64,000 nt of DNA from Herbidospora mongoliensis (lineage in GTDB: Bacteria; Actinomycetota; Actinomycetes; Streptosporangiales; Streptosporangiaceae). The notes beneath the pieces were generated by a model that was not told where the DNA came from, made no database searches, and was given only the letters and a program-made list of their open reading frames with translations. Of this stretch, positions 17,292-26,302 are shown one piece after another (position 1 is the stretch's first letter; each line of letters starts with the position of its first letter). The DNA is taken from assembly GCF_001570545.1 (NCBI RefSeq), contig NZ_BBXD01000022.1:186001-250000 (forward strand), written 5' to 3'. The translations under genes and the position numbers were made by a program.

Positions 17292-19178
17292 CTACGCGCA
17301 GGTGTACGACGTCACGGTCGAGGTGTTCCCGTTGGGCCGGGAGACCTGGTAGCCGAACGTCGTGCTCGCGCCGGAGCCGAGGTTGCCGTTGTAGGGCATG
17401 TTCGTCGCGGTCACCGTCTGGCCGGAGACGCTGAAGTTCGCGCCCCACGAGCCGGCGACCGTGTGGCCGGTGGGCAGCGTGAACGTCACCGTCCAGGAGG
17501 TCCGCGCCGTGGTCCCGTTGGTCACGGTCACCGGCTGGACGACGTAGCCGTTGCCCCACTGGGTCTGCACGGTCCCGGTCGTGGTGCAGCCGCCCGAGGA
17601 GCCGCCGGTCGTGGTGAACGTGACCGAGGACGAGTTGGCGGACAGGTTTCCGGCTCCGTCGCGGGCTCGGACATAAACCGTGTAAGCGGTTGATGCGGTC
17701 AGGCCGGTCAGGGCGATCGAGTTGGTCGTGGTGGTGCCGAGCTGGGTGCCGTTGGAGCGGTAGACGTTGTACCCGGCCAGACCGGATCCGCCGCTGTCGG
17801 TGGAAGCGGTCCAGGTCAGCGAGGCGCCGGTGGAGGTCACGCCGGACGCGGTCGGGGCGCCCGGAGTGGTCGGCGCGGTGGTGTCGGAAGGCGCGGCCGT
17901 GGTGGTGAAGGTGACCGAGGAGGAGTTGGCGGACAGGTTTCCGGCTCCGTCGCGGGCTCGGACATAAACCGTGTAAGCGGTTGATGCGGTCAGCCCGGTC
18001 AGGGCGATCGAGTTGGTGGTGGAGGTGCCGAGCTGGGTGCCGTTGGAGCGGTAGACGTTGTACCCGGCCAGACCGGACCCGCCGGAGTCGGTGGAGGCGG
18101 TCCAGCTCAGCGAGGCGCCACTACTGGAAATCGATGAAGCGGTGGGAGTCCCCGGGGTCGTCGGCGGCGTCGTGTCGGTCGGCTGGGTGCCGCCGCCGCA
18201 CATCGTGCACTCGACCGCTGTGGACGCGATTCCGTTCGCCCCGTTGAACAGGCGGGTGCCCCACGACGTGAGCTGGTTCGGGTTGAAGTTGGTGACCTGG
18301 TCGAGGTACTCGACGCCGCCGCCGTTGCCCGACCACGACCAGCCGAGGTAGCCGATGCCCCGGGTCTGCGCCTGGGCCATGATCGTGTCCTCGTCGGGGT
18401 TGCCGTCGGAGTGGTCGAAGCCGAACTCGCCGATGACCAGCGGCAACCCGGCGGTCTGGAAGGCGTTCAGGTACGCGTTGATCTCGGCGGCGGTGTCGAA
18501 CACGCCGTACATGTGCACGGAGAAGACCGTGTTGCGCTGGCTGTCGGCGGCGGCCACCGTCGCCGCGGTGTCCCGCATGGTGAAGCCCCAGTCCTGGCCC
18601 CAGTTGGGGGCGTCGACCATGAGCAGGTGCTGGAATCCGGCGCTGCGCATGCGCTGGATGGCGGCCGAGGTGGCCTGGGTCCAGTTGGGGGTGACGGCGT
18701 TGTTGCCGAACGGCTCGTTGCCGATGTTGATGATGACGTTGTTCTCTTCGCCGGTGAGCACGCTCTGGATGCTGATCCAGTAGTTCACGGCGGCGTCGAG
18801 GCTGACCGAGCCGCTCTGCTCGCCGAAGCCGGTGGTGTCGTGGTTCTCCAGGATGCACACGAGCTTGTTCGCCTTGCACAGGGAGATGATGTTGGCCACG
18901 TCGGAGGCGCCGTTGGCGGGCCAGCGTCCACCGCTCAGCACGACGCGGACGGCGTTGGCGCCCTTGGCCTTGATGGCGGCGATCGAGCTGGTCTGGGTCG
19001 GGTACCAGGTGTGCGCGTGACTGGTGCCGCGGATGACGAAGTTGCTGCCATTGGCCTCCACGATGTTGCGGCCGCTGACCCGCAGGCCGACGGCGGCCTG
19101 GGCGGGGGAGGCGGCGACGAGCAGGGACGCGATCAGGGTGAGGACCGCCGCGCATGTGAGCGCGATCCGTCGTCTCAT
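17292..19178 (-). CDS. Secreted GH5 glycoside hydrolase (mannanase-like) with two FN3 and one CBM2 domain
   Basis: The 628-residue protein has a Sec signal peptide (about residues 1-28, ending SPAQA-A), a GH5 catalytic domain (about 30-325), two fibronectin III modules (334-430 and 431-527) and a C-terminal CBM2 (about 535-627, Cys at both ends). The acid/base Glu is in IINIGNEPFG and the nucleophile Glu in LVIGEFGFD; HAHTWYP near the start and WSWSGNGGG fit the mannanase-like GH5_8 group. The enzyme probably cuts beta-mannan or a related plant polysaccharide while CBM2 holds it to cellulose. It is transcribed alone, with its own terminator. Confidence 0.92.
   Translation of the reverse strand: MRRRIALTCAAVLTLIASLLVAASPAQAAVGLRVSGRNIVEANGSNFVIRGTSHAHTWYPTQTSSIAAIKAKGANAVRVVLSGGRWPANGASDVANIISLCKANKLVCILENHDTTGFGEQSGSVSLDAAVNYWISIQSVLTGEENNVIINIGNEPFGNNAVTPNWTQATSAAIQRMRSAGFQHLLMVDAPNWGQDWGFTMRDTAATVAAADSQRNTVFSVHMYGVFDTAAEINAYLNAFQTAGLPLVIGEFGFDHSDGNPDEDTIMAQAQTRGIGYLGWSWSGNGGGVEYLDQVTNFNPNQLTSWGTRLFNGANGIASTAVECTMCGGGTQPTDTTPPTTPGTPTASSISSSGASLSWTASTDSGGSGLAGYNVYRSNGTQLGTSTTNSIALTGLTASTAYTVYVRARDGAGNLSANSSSVTFTTTAAPSDTTAPTTPGAPTASGVTSTGASLTWTASTDSGGSGLAGYNVYRSNGTQLGTTTTNSIALTGLTASTAYTVYVRARDGAGNLSANSSSVTFTTTGGSSGGCTTTGTVQTQWGNGYVVQPVTVTNGTTARTSWTVTFTLPTGHTVAGSWGANFSVSGQTVTATNMPYNGNLGSGASTTFGYQVSRPNGNTSTVTSYTCA
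17595..18176 (-). repeat. Tandem near-identical FN3 module repeat (2 x 291 bp)
   Basis: FN3 modules at 17886-18176 and 17595-17885 repeat with an offset of exactly 291 bases (97 codons). Long stretches, for example around 17641-17700 and 17932-17991, are identical at DNA level. Linker and first strand differ more (SSISSSG versus SGVTSTG). Confidence 0.9.
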
Positions 19179-19320
19179 GGCGTGACTCTTTTCATGAACC
19201 GGTTAAGGGAGCAGTTTCCCCAGAGTCGGGCGAAGCGCCGGAGGTGTACAGGAATCCACCTGTGGCATGAGCCGAAACCCGAGGTGACCGGCCAGACTCG
19301 GATGAAAGCTTCAATTCCAC

Positions 19321-19383
19321 GTCAAGCCAGGTTGACACCTTCTTTGTCGTCAACCTAGATTGACGTCGTCAACTTTAATTGAC
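19321..19383. promoter_or_regulatory. Three GTCAA-N6-TTGAC palindromes over the ABC exporter promoter
   Basis: Palindromes sit at 19321-19336 (centre GCCAGG), 19349-19364 (CCTAGA) and 19368-19383 (CTTTAA). A promoter fits the same stretch: TTGACA at 19332-19337, an 18-base spacer and TAGATT at 19356-19361. The first palindrome covers the -35, the second the -10, and the third the likely transcription start, a classic repression layout. No regulator gene is next to it. Confidence 0.7.
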
Positions 19384-19401
19384 GTCCTTCAGGGGGCTCA
19401 C

Positions 19402-21120
19402 GTGACGTCGTCCTGGCGAATGCTCGCCGACCTGCTCAAACCACACCGGCGCACACTCGTGCTGGCCGGAATACTCACGCTCGCCGGTTCGGCCGGCGGG
19501 CTCGCGATGCCGTTGTTCGTCCGGTCGGTGATCGACCGGTTCGGGGCGGGGGAGAGCGTCCTCGGGCCCGTGCTGCTGCTCACGGTCGTGGTGCTCATCG
19601 GGGCGTCGGTCTCGGCGTTCGGGCAGTTCGTGCTGGAGCGGATGGGCGAGGGGATCGTCCTGTCCGCCCGGATCCGGCTCGTCGACCGGGTGCTCCGGCT
19701 GCGGGTGCCGGAGGTCGACCGGCTCAAGCCCGGGGACCTGCTGTCCCGCGTCACCTCCGACACGACGCTGCTGCGTACCGTCACCACCGACGGTCTGGTC
19801 GGCGCGGTCGGCTCGGCGGTGCTGTTCATCGGGGCGGCCGTGCTGATGGGCGTCATGGACCTGGTGCTGCTGCTGGTCACGCTCGGCGTGGTGGCGGGAG
19901 TGGGCGGGCTGGGCACGCTGCTGTTCCCGCGCATCCGCAGGGCCTCCCTCCGCGCCCAGGAGGCGCTGGGTGAGATGGGCTCGGCGCTCGATCGGGCTCT
20001 TCAGGCCTTCCGTACGGTCAAGGCGTCCGGCGCCGAGGCCCGCGAGATCGCCGTGATCGGGGCCGCCGCGAAGAAGGCCCGCGACCGGGGCGTGCTCTCC
20101 TCGGCCTACCAGTCGATCGCCGGCACCACCGCGTGGCTGTCGGTCCAGCTCGCGTTCCTGGTCGTGCTGGCGGTCGGCGGCGCGCGGGTGGCCAGCGGCG
20201 CGATGACCATCGCCACCCTGATCGCGTTCCTGCTCTACCTGTTCTTCCTGGTCGCGCCCCTGGGCCAGATGGTGCAGGCGGGAACCCAGCTCCAGAACGG
20301 CCTGGCCGCGCTCACCAGGATCAGGGAGATCGACGACCTCCCGGTCGAACCGGCCGCCACCCCGGGCCAGGCCACCGGCGTCCCGGTCGGTGTGGTCTTC
20401 GAGGACGTGGTGTTCCGCTACGGCGACGACCGCCCGACCGTGCACCACGGCGTCAGCTTCGAGGCGCCACCCGGGCGGCTGTCGGCCCTGGTCGGCCCGT
20501 CGGGCGCGGGCAAGTCGACGGTGTTCGGGCTGGTCGAACGCTTCTACGAGCCTTCCTCCGGCCGCATCAGCATCGGTGGGACCGACATCACCGAATGGCC
20601 CCTGCCCGACCTGCGGGCCGCCGTCGGTTACGTCGAACAGGACGCCCCCGTTCTCGACGGAACCTTCCGGGAGAACCTCACCTTCGCCGCCCCCGACGTG
20701 ACCGAGGAGGAGATCCGGAGCGCGCTGGTTCGTACCAGACTCGACGATCTGGTCGACAACCTGCCCGAGGGCCTGGAGACCCAGGTCGGGCATCGCGGCA
20801 TCCTGCTGTCGGGCGGCGAACGCCAGCGCGTCGCCATCGCCCGCGCCCTGCTCCGGCGACCGAGGCTGCTGCTCCTCGACGAGGCCACCTCCCAGCTCGA
20901 CGCGGTCAACGAGCTGCGGTTGCGCGAGGTCATCGCCGAGGTCGCCCGCGAGACGACCGTGCTGGTCATCGCGCACCGCCTGTCCACCGTCACCGGCGCC
21001 GACCGGATCATCGTCATGGAGGCGGGGAAGGTCCGCGCCAGCGGCACCCACGACGAGCTGATCGCCGAAGACGACCTCTACCGCGAACTGGCGGCCACCC
21101 AGTTCCTGGTCAACTCCTAA
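19402..21120 (+). CDS. ABC exporter half-transporter (multidrug type)
   Basis: The 572-residue protein fuses six transmembrane helices (about residues 15-300) to a nucleotide-binding domain (about 330-572). Walker A GPSGAGKST, signature LSGGERQR, Walker B LLLLDEATSQLD and the switch His in VLVIAHRLSTV are all intact, so it should work as a homodimer or with a distant partner. GTG 19402 is chosen because AGGGGG precedes it; the longer frame would start inside the operator array. Substrate is unknown. Expression is probably controlled by the three palindromes upstream. Confidence 0.9.
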   Translation: MTSSWRMLADLLKPHRRTLVLAGILTLAGSAGGLAMPLFVRSVIDRFGAGESVLGPVLLLTVVVLIGASVSAFGQFVLERMGEGIVLSARIRLVDRVLRLRVPEVDRLKPGDLLSRVTSDTTLLRTVTTDGLVGAVGSAVLFIGAAVLMGVMDLVLLLVTLGVVAGVGGLGTLLFPRIRRASLRAQEALGEMGSALDRALQAFRTVKASGAEAREIAVIGAAAKKARDRGVLSSAYQSIAGTTAWLSVQLAFLVVLAVGGARVASGAMTIATLIAFLLYLFFLVAPLGQMVQAGTQLQNGLAALTRIREIDDLPVEPAATPGQATGVPVGVVFEDVVFRYGDDRPTVHHGVSFEAPPGRLSALVGPSGAGKSTVFGLVERFYEPSSGRISIGGTDITEWPLPDLRAAVGYVEQDAPVLDGTFRENLTFAAPDVTEEEIRSALVRTRLDDLVDNLPEGLETQVGHRGILLSGGERQRVAIARALLRRPRLLLLDEATSQLDAVNELRLREVIAEVARETTVLVIAHRLSTVTGADRIIVMEAGKVRASGTHDELIAEDDLYRELAATQFLVNS

Positions 21121-21309
21121 CCGGAGCTTTTCCCACGGGGGGAGGTGACGGGAGCGGATCGCGGGCACCCCGCAAGAAGCGGAGCCTCTCCTTCGCCACA
21201 GAGCCGGAACCGGGTCAACGCGCACGTGCGGTCGCGTCCGGGACGGGGTGCCCCGGGACGCCGGGGTGCCCCTCCGACTCTCACCGCCGTATCCTGCGGG
21301 AGACGGATG

Positions 21310-21325
21310 TGAATACTTTCATTCA
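21310..21325. promoter_or_regulatory. Candidate HutR (RpiR-type) operator before hutU
   Basis: TGAATACTTTCATTCA is a perfect five-base-arm palindrome with a six-base centre, ending 12 bases before the hutU start and abutting the AGGAGA ribosome-binding site. The same TGAAT-N6-ATTCA geometry is found at 28271-28286 before the second hut operon. Confidence 0.7.
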
Positions 21326-21337
21326 GGAGAGTGCGCC

Positions 21338-22984
21338 ATGCCGACCGTGCGGAGCCCCCGTGGCACGACCTTGACGGCCAAGGGCTGGCCCCAAGAGGCC
21401 GCGCTCCGGATGATCCAGAACAACCTCGACCCCGAGGTGGCCGAACACCCCGAACAGCTCGTCGTCTACGGCGGCTCGGGCAAGGCGGCCCGCGACTGGC
21501 CGAGTTTCCAGGCGATCGTCCGGACCCTCACCACCCTCGAAGGCGACGAGACCCTGCTCGTGCAGTCGGGCCGTCCGGTCGGCGTCATGCGCACCCACGA
21601 GTGGGCGCCCCGGGTGCTGATCGCCAACTCCAACCTGGTGCCCGACTGGGCCAACTGGGAGGAGTTCCGCCGCCTGGAGGCCGCCGGTCTCACCATGTAC
21701 GGCCAGATGACCGCCGGTTCCTGGATCTACATCGGCACCCAGGGCATCCTCCAGGGCACCTACGAGACCTTCGCCGCCGTCGCCGCCAAACGGTTCGGCG
21801 GCTCGCTGGCCGGCACCATCACGCTGACCGCCGGTCTCGGCGGCATGGGCGGCGCCCAGCCGCTGGCCGTGACGATGAACGGCGGCGTGGCCATCTGCGT
21901 CGACTGCGACCCGAGGTCGATCGAGCGGCGCATCGAGCACCGCTACCTGGACGTGAAGGCCTCCTCGCTGGCCGAGGCGCTGCGGATGGCGTACACGGCC
22001 CGTTCGGAAAGAAAGGCCCTGAGCATCGGCGTCGAGGCGAACGCCGCCGACGCCCTGCCCGAACTCCTCGCCATGGGCGCCGAGATCGACATCGTCACCG
22101 ACCAGACCTCCGCCCACGACCCGCTCATGTACCTGCCGCAGGGCGTCGCCTTCGACGACATGGCGGCCGAACGCGAGAAGGACCCGGCGGGCTTCACGCT
22201 GAAGGCCCGCGAGTCGATGGCCCGTCACGTCGAGGCCATGGTCGCCTTCCTCGACGGCGGCGCCGAGGTCTTCGACTACGGCAACTCGATCAGGGGAGAG
22301 GCCCAGCTCGCCGGATACTCCCGCGCGTTCGCCTTCCCCGGCTTCGTGCCCGCCTACATCCGCCCCCTGTTCTGCGAGGGCAAGGGCCCGTTCCGCTGGG
22401 CCGCGCTGAGCGGCGACCCGCGCGACATCGCGGCGACCGACCGGGCGATCCTCGACCTGTTCCCCGACAACGAGCCGCTGGCCCGGTGGATCCGGCTGGC
22501 CGGGGAGCGGGTCCAGTTCCAGGGCCTCCCGGCGCGCATCTGCTGGCTCGGCTACGGCGAACGCGACAAGGCCGGTGAGCGGTTCAACGAGATGGTCGCC
22601 GACGGCACGCTCAGCGCCCCCGTCGTCATCGGCCGCGACCACCTCGACTGCGGGAGCGTCGCATCCCCGTACAGAGAGACCGAGGCGATGCTCGACGGGT
22701 CGGACGCCATCGCCGACTGGCCCCTGCTCAACGCCATGGTCAACGTCGCCTCCGGCGCCTCGTGGGTGTCGATCCACCACGGCGGCGGCGTCGGCATCGG
22801 CCGCTCCATCCACGCCGGCCAGGTCACCGTCGCCGACGGCACCCCTCTGGCCGCCGAGAAGCTGAACCGGGTCCTCACCAACGATCCGGGCATGGGCGTC
22901 ATCCGCCACGTCGACGCGGGTTACCCCGAAGCCGCCGATGTGGCGGCCGAGACGGGGGTCCGGGTGCCGATGCGGGAGGATTGA
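21338..22984 (+). CDS. hutU: Urocanate hydratase
   Basis: The 548-residue enzyme converts urocanate to imidazolonepropionate, step two of histidine degradation, using tightly bound NAD as an electrophile. It has the family-typical [26 protein letters not shown], the conserved Cys in [15 protein letters not shown], and [15 protein letters not shown] 21338 is chosen for AGGAGA upstream. hutR-like rpiR follows after three bases in the same operon; hutH is not in the window. It can feed HutI encoded at 30818. Confidence 0.97.
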   Translation: MPTVRSPRGTTLTAKGWPQEAALRMIQNNLDPEVAEHPEQLVVYGGSGKAARDWPSFQAIVRTLTTLEGDETLLVQSGRPVGVMRTHEWAPRVLIANSNLVPDWANWEEFRRLEAAGLTMYGQMTAGSWIYIGTQGILQGTYETFAAVAAKRFGGSLAGTITLTAGLGGMGGAQPLAVTMNGGVAICVDCDPRSIERRIEHRYLDVKASSLAEALRMAYTARSERKALSIGVEANAADALPELLAMGAEIDIVTDQTSAHDPLMYLPQGVAFDDMAAEREKDPAGFTLKARESMARHVEAMVAFLDGGAEVFDYGNSIRGEAQLAGYSRAFAFPGFVPAYIRPLFCEGKGPFRWAALSGDPRDIAATDRAILDLFPDNEPLARWIRLAGERVQFQGLPARICWLGYGERDKAGERFNEMVADGTLSAPVVIGRDHLDCGSVASPYRETEAMLDGSDAIADWPLLNAMVNVASGASWVSIHHGGGVGIGRSIHAGQVTVADGTPLAAEKLNRVLTNDPGMGVIRHVDAGYPEAADVAAETGVRVPMRED

Positions 22985-22987
22985 GGC

Positions 22988-23821
22988 GTGGTCGACGGTC
23001 TCGAACGCCTCCTCGACGGCCGCCGCCTCTCCCCGGCGCAGCGCCGCATCGCCCACTACCTGGGCGAACACCTCCACGAAGCGATCTTCCTGTCGAGCGT
23101 GGAACTGGCCGAGCGAGCCGGGGTGAGCCAGCCGTCGGTGACCCGGTTCGCCACGGCCCTCGGCTTCGCCGGCTACCCGGAGCTGAGACACGCCCTGCGC
23201 CCGCTGGTCCTGGGCGGCCCGTTGTCGAAGATCGAGGCGGGTCCCGACGCCCTCGACACGGAGATCGGCAACCTGCGCTCCCTGCGGGACCGCGTCGAAC
23301 CGCTGACCGAGACGGTCGGCGAGGTCGGCATGGCCCTGGCGGCCAGCGAGCCGCTGCCGATCCTGGGCCTGCGCGTCTCCAGCGGCCTGGCCACCACGTT
23401 CGCCTACTTCGCCCGGCGGATCCATCCCGACGTGCGGCTGTTCACCAGTGGCGGCTCCGAACTGGCCGACGGCCTCCACGCCGCACGCAGGGCCGGCGCG
23501 GGCTGGCTGCTGGCCATCGTCCTGCCGCGCTACCCCGCCGAGGCGGCGGTGGCCCTGACCGAGGCCCACGAGCTGGGCCTGTCGATCGCCGTCATCACCG
23601 ACCGCCCCGACGTGCCCTTCCCCGCCGACGTCGTCTTGGACGCACCGGTCGGGGAGCGCCTGGTCTTCGACTCCCACGTGGCGCCCCTGGCGTTGGCGAT
23701 GCTTCTCGTCGAAGCCATGGCCGACGCGTCGCCCCTGCGGACGCAGGCCCGCCTCGACGAACACGAACGCTTCACCGAACGGGCCGGGACGTTCCTGGAG
23801 TGGCGCGAACCGGAGAGCTGA
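22988..23821 (+). CDS. MurR/RpiR-family regulator, probable hut repressor
   Basis: The 277-residue protein has an N-terminal HTH of the RpiR type (RIAHYLGEHLHEAIFLSS, AERAGVSQPSVTRFA) and a C-terminal sugar isomerase (SIS) domain from about residue 110 with GLRVSSGLATTFAY and AVITDRPDVPF. In hut clusters of actinobacteria, RpiR proteins have been linked to histidine use; ligand is likely a hut intermediate here, not a sugar phosphate. It is three bases after hutU. Two identical-geometry palindromes in front of hutU and the hutF-hutI operon are its candidate targets. Confidence 0.85.
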   Translation: MVDGLERLLDGRRLSPAQRRIAHYLGEHLHEAIFLSSVELAERAGVSQPSVTRFATALGFAGYPELRHALRPLVLGGPLSKIEAGPDALDTEIGNLRSLRDRVEPLTETVGEVGMALAASEPLPILGLRVSSGLATTFAYFARRIHPDVRLFTSGGSELADGLHAARRAGAGWLLAIVLPRYPAEAAVALTEAHELGLSIAVITDRPDVPFPADVVLDAPVGERLVFDSHVAPLALAMLLVEAMADASPLRTQARLDEHERFTERAGTFLEWREPES

Positions 23822-23875
23822 CGCAACCGGGCCACTCGCCGTCCCCCGGAGCGGCCCGCCCCGGGGAACGACACG

Positions 23876-24625
23876 TCAGGCGGCCAGTCGCCGCAGTGAC
23901 CGCATCGACCACACGAGCGTGACCACCGCCAGCCCGATGAGCAGCGCGAACGCGATCGGGATGGTCGAGTCGCCGAGGTCGCCGCGGAACAGCGACCGGC
24001 CGGCCTCCACGCCGTAGTAGAGCGGGTTGAACTTGGCGAGGGTCTGCAGCCAGTCGGGGCCGAGCGAGACCGGCAGGAACAGGCCCGCGATCAAGGTCAG
24101 CGGCATCGCGAAGAACTGGACGAGCTGCGAGACGCCGTTCTCGTCCTTGATGGCCAGCGCGAGGCCGTAGGAGAGGCTGGCGGCGAACAGGCCGGTCACG
24201 GCCATCAGCAGCAGCATGACGAGGAACTCGGGCACGCCGATGCGCAGGCCCATCAGGATGGCCACGCCCATCACGAGGATCGCCTGCAGCACCAGAACGA
24301 GCATGTCTTTGGCGACCCGGCCCAGGATGATCGCCGGCGGCCAGACCGGTGAGACGGCGAGCCGTTCGAGCACCCCGTTCCGGGTCTCGTTGATCATGCC
24401 GAAACCGGCGAACAACGAGCCGAACAGAGCGATCATCATCATCGAACCGGGGGTGAACATGGCCAGCACCTCGGGCATCGAACCGCTGGCGGTCGTCGAC
24501 CCGAGCAGCGGTGCGAAGAAGATCAGATAGAGCACCGGCTGCATGATGCCGAACAGTGGCCACACCGGATTGCGGAGCAGGAACCTGAGCTCGTAGCCCA
24601 GGAACAGGGACGTCTGACGAATCAT
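23876..24625 (-). CDS. ABC-2 type permease (DrrB-like)
   Basis: The 249-residue protein has six transmembrane helices and the ABC-2 pattern with GMINETRNGVLERLAVSPV and a long FNPLYYGVEAGRSLF stretch near the end. ATG 24625 is chosen because the typical N-terminal RYE-type segment (LGYELRFLLRNPVW) starts shortly after. It follows the ATPase gene by 20 bases. Together they form a DrrAB-like exporter for an unidentified hydrophobic compound. Confidence 0.9.
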   Translation of the reverse strand: MIRQTSLFLGYELRFLLRNPVWPLFGIMQPVLYLIFFAPLLGSTTASGSMPEVLAMFTPGSMMMIALFGSLFAGFGMINETRNGVLERLAVSPVWPPAIILGRVAKDMLVLVLQAILVMGVAILMGLRIGVPEFLVMLLLMAVTGLFAASLSYGLALAIKDENGVSQLVQFFAMPLTLIAGLFLPVSLGPDWLQTLAKFNPLYYGVEAGRSLFRGDLGDSTIPIAFALLIGLAVVTLVWSMRSLRRLAA

Positions 24626-24645
24626 GTCGGGGGGTCCTTGGGGGC

Positions 24646-25605
24646 TTATGCGGCGTCGCGCAGCGAGCGGCCGGTGTGGCGGAGGAAGACATCGTCGAGG
24701 GTGGCCCGGTCGAGGGAGATCGACTCCAGGGTCAGGCCGCGCTCTTCGAGCACCCGCAGCAGGTGCGGCAGGCCGTGCTCGCCGTCGTCGAGGTAGGCCC
24801 GCAGCAGACCCTCCTCGGTGCGCACCTCCTTGACGTAGGTCTGGGCCCGGAGAGCTTCGGCGGCCTCCTCGACGCCCTTCAGCTTCAGCGTGACGACGTC
24901 GCCCGCCACCTCCTTCTTGAGGGAGGAGGGGGTGCCCTCGGCGACCACGGTGCCGTTGTCGATGATGACCAGCCGGTCGCAGAGCGCGTCGGCCTCGTCG
25001 AGGTAGTGGGTGGTGAGCAGCACGCTGGTGCCGCGGTCGCGGAGGGCCTTGACCTCGTCCCACAGGTTGGCGCGGTTCTGCGGGTCGAGCCCGGTGGTGG
25101 GCTCGTCGAGGAAGACCAGCGGGGGCGAGGTGACCAGGCCGATCGCGATGGCGAACCGGCGCTTCTGACCGCCGGACAGCGTCTTGGCCGGGCGCTTGGC
25201 GATCTCGGTCAGGCTGAAGGTGGTCAGCAGGTCGTCGGCGCGGGCCTGCGCCTCCTTCTTCGACATCCCGGCCAGCCGGGCCGCGAGCAGGAGCTGGTCG
25301 AGGCCGGGATGGTTGTCGTCGATGCCACCGGCCTGACTGACGTAGCCGATGTTCTCGCGGACCTTCGCGGCGTCCTTCACCACGTCGAACCCCGCCACCC
25401 GGGCGGTGCCGGCGGTCGGGGCGATGAAGGTCGCGAGCATCCGGACGGTGGTGGTCTTCCCCGCGCCGTTCGGCCCGAGCGCGGCGAAGATCTCACCCTT
25501 CTCGACCGCCAGGTCGATGCCCCGGACGGCCTCGACCTCCTCGGTCTTGCCACGGCCGCGTTTGGCTTGGAAGGTCTTGCGCAACCCGTGCGCTTCAATG
25601 ATCAT
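24646..25605 (-). CDS. ABC transporter ATPase, daunorubicin-resistance (DrrA) type
   Basis: The 319-residue ATPase has Walker A GPNGAGKTTT, the DrrA-type VSQAGGIDD stretch where the Q-loop lies, the signature LSGGQKRRFAIA, Walker B LVFLDEPTTGLD and the switch His in LLTTHYLDEAD. A C-terminal domain of about 90 residues (KLKGVEEAAEALR onward) is characteristic of DrrA. It is co-transcribed with the permease and lies 67 bases after the PadR gene. Confidence 0.93.
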   Translation of the reverse strand: MIIEAHGLRKTFQAKRGRGKTEEVEAVRGIDLAVEKGEIFAALGPNGAGKTTTVRMLATFIAPTAGTARVAGFDVVKDAAKVRENIGYVSQAGGIDDNHPGLDQLLLAARLAGMSKKEAQARADDLLTTFSLTEIAKRPAKTLSGGQKRRFAIAIGLVTSPPLVFLDEPTTGLDPQNRANLWDEVKALRDRGTSVLLTTHYLDEADALCDRLVIIDNGTVVAEGTPSSLKKEVAGDVVTLKLKGVEEAAEALRAQTYVKEVRTEEGLLRAYLDDGEHGLPHLLRVLEERGLTLESISLDRATLDDVFLRHTGRSLRDAA

Positions 25606-25672
25606 TCGGACACCTTTTCGATCAGGGGGACGACCCAGCCTCGTGGATGACGCCGGGTCAGGGTCAACCGAT

Positions 25673-26203
25673 TTACGGCAGCTCGCCGTCTTTCACCCGC
25701 CCGATCGCACCCTCGATCCAGACGAGCTGCGAGTCGAGCTGGGCGTTGGCCAGCCGGATGCACTCGTCGACGTGGCGGGGCGCGTCGAAGGAGAGCTTGG
25801 CCTCCAGTGCGCGCTCGGTGGCCGAGACCGCCGCCCGCAACTGGACCAGCCGCGCCTCCATGGCGTTGACCAGGTCGGCGGGGGACAGCCGGTCCATGAA
25901 GGTCAGCGCGACCTGGAACGGGTCGACGATCGGCTTGATCTCCCACCAGTAGGTGAGCAGCTGCCGCTGGAACTCCTCGCGCCCGGTGTCGGTGACCTCG
26001 TAGACGGTCTTACCGGCCTTCCCGTGCGCCACGACGGCGAGCAGCCCCTCATCGGCCATCTTGGCCAGGCCGTGATAGATCGACCCATAGGCCACATTCG
26101 CCCAGTAACCGGCCCCCCACAGTTCAAGGCGCCGACGCACCTCATAGCCGTGCAGCGGACCGTCGAGCAGAGTGCCCAGGATGAGGACCCTTGTGGAGGA
26201 CAT
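25673..26203 (-). CDS. PadR-family regulator
   Basis: The 176-residue PadR protein has the winged helix at residues 2-80 (RVLILGTLLDGPLHGYEVRRRLE, here in parts: VLILGTLLDG, LHGYEVRRRL; then SIYHGLAKMADEGLL) and a C-terminal helical dimerisation region, as in the PadR subfamily-2 type. ATG 26203 is chosen. Upstream in-frame codons start at a TTG inside the promoter, and no ribosome-binding site is visible, so the mRNA may be leaderless. It heads the operon with the DrrAB-type exporter, which it probably represses. Confidence 0.9.
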   Translation of the reverse strand: MSSTRVLILGTLLDGPLHGYEVRRRLELWGAGYWANVAYGSIYHGLAKMADEGLLAVVAHGKAGKTVYEVTDTGREEFQRQLLTYWWEIKPIVDPFQVALTFMDRLSPADLVNAMEARLVQLRAAVSATERALEAKLSFDAPRHVDECIRLANAQLDSQLVWIEGAIGRVKDGELP

Positions 26204-26235
26204 GTACAAATTTATATACAAACTTGAATAACCGA
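26203..26235 (-). promoter_or_regulatory. Leaderless promoter and PadR-type operator of the padR-drrAB operon
   Basis: On the minus strand, TATAAA (26211-26216) is followed by seven bases and then the A of the start codon ATG, so transcription should begin at or next to it. TTGCGT lies 18 bases before the -10. The palindrome-like TGTATA...TGTACA over 26203-26220 overlaps the -10 and the start codon, the expected place for PadR autorepression. Confidence 0.55.
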
Positions 26236-26302
26236 CGCAACGGCTTTCCCGCCGTCCGGATGAGCGGCGACCATCCGGGGTCCCTTAACTAAGGTGATCG
26301 CC

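Noticed and set aside
19197-19204. AACCGGTT as a LacI-type operator of the GH5 gene
   Set aside because: Only eight bases without extended symmetry and no LacI-family gene nearby.
21240-21280. Hairpin from two GGGGTGCCCC copies upstream of hutU
   Set aside because: The copies are short self-complementary direct repeats in GC-rich DNA, with mismatches in a joint stem and no T-tract.
21323-23764. An 813-codon open frame on the minus strand opposite hutU and the RpiR gene
   Set aside because: It is antisense to two well-conserved genes, has Gly/Arg/Val/Asp-rich shadow composition and no motifs.
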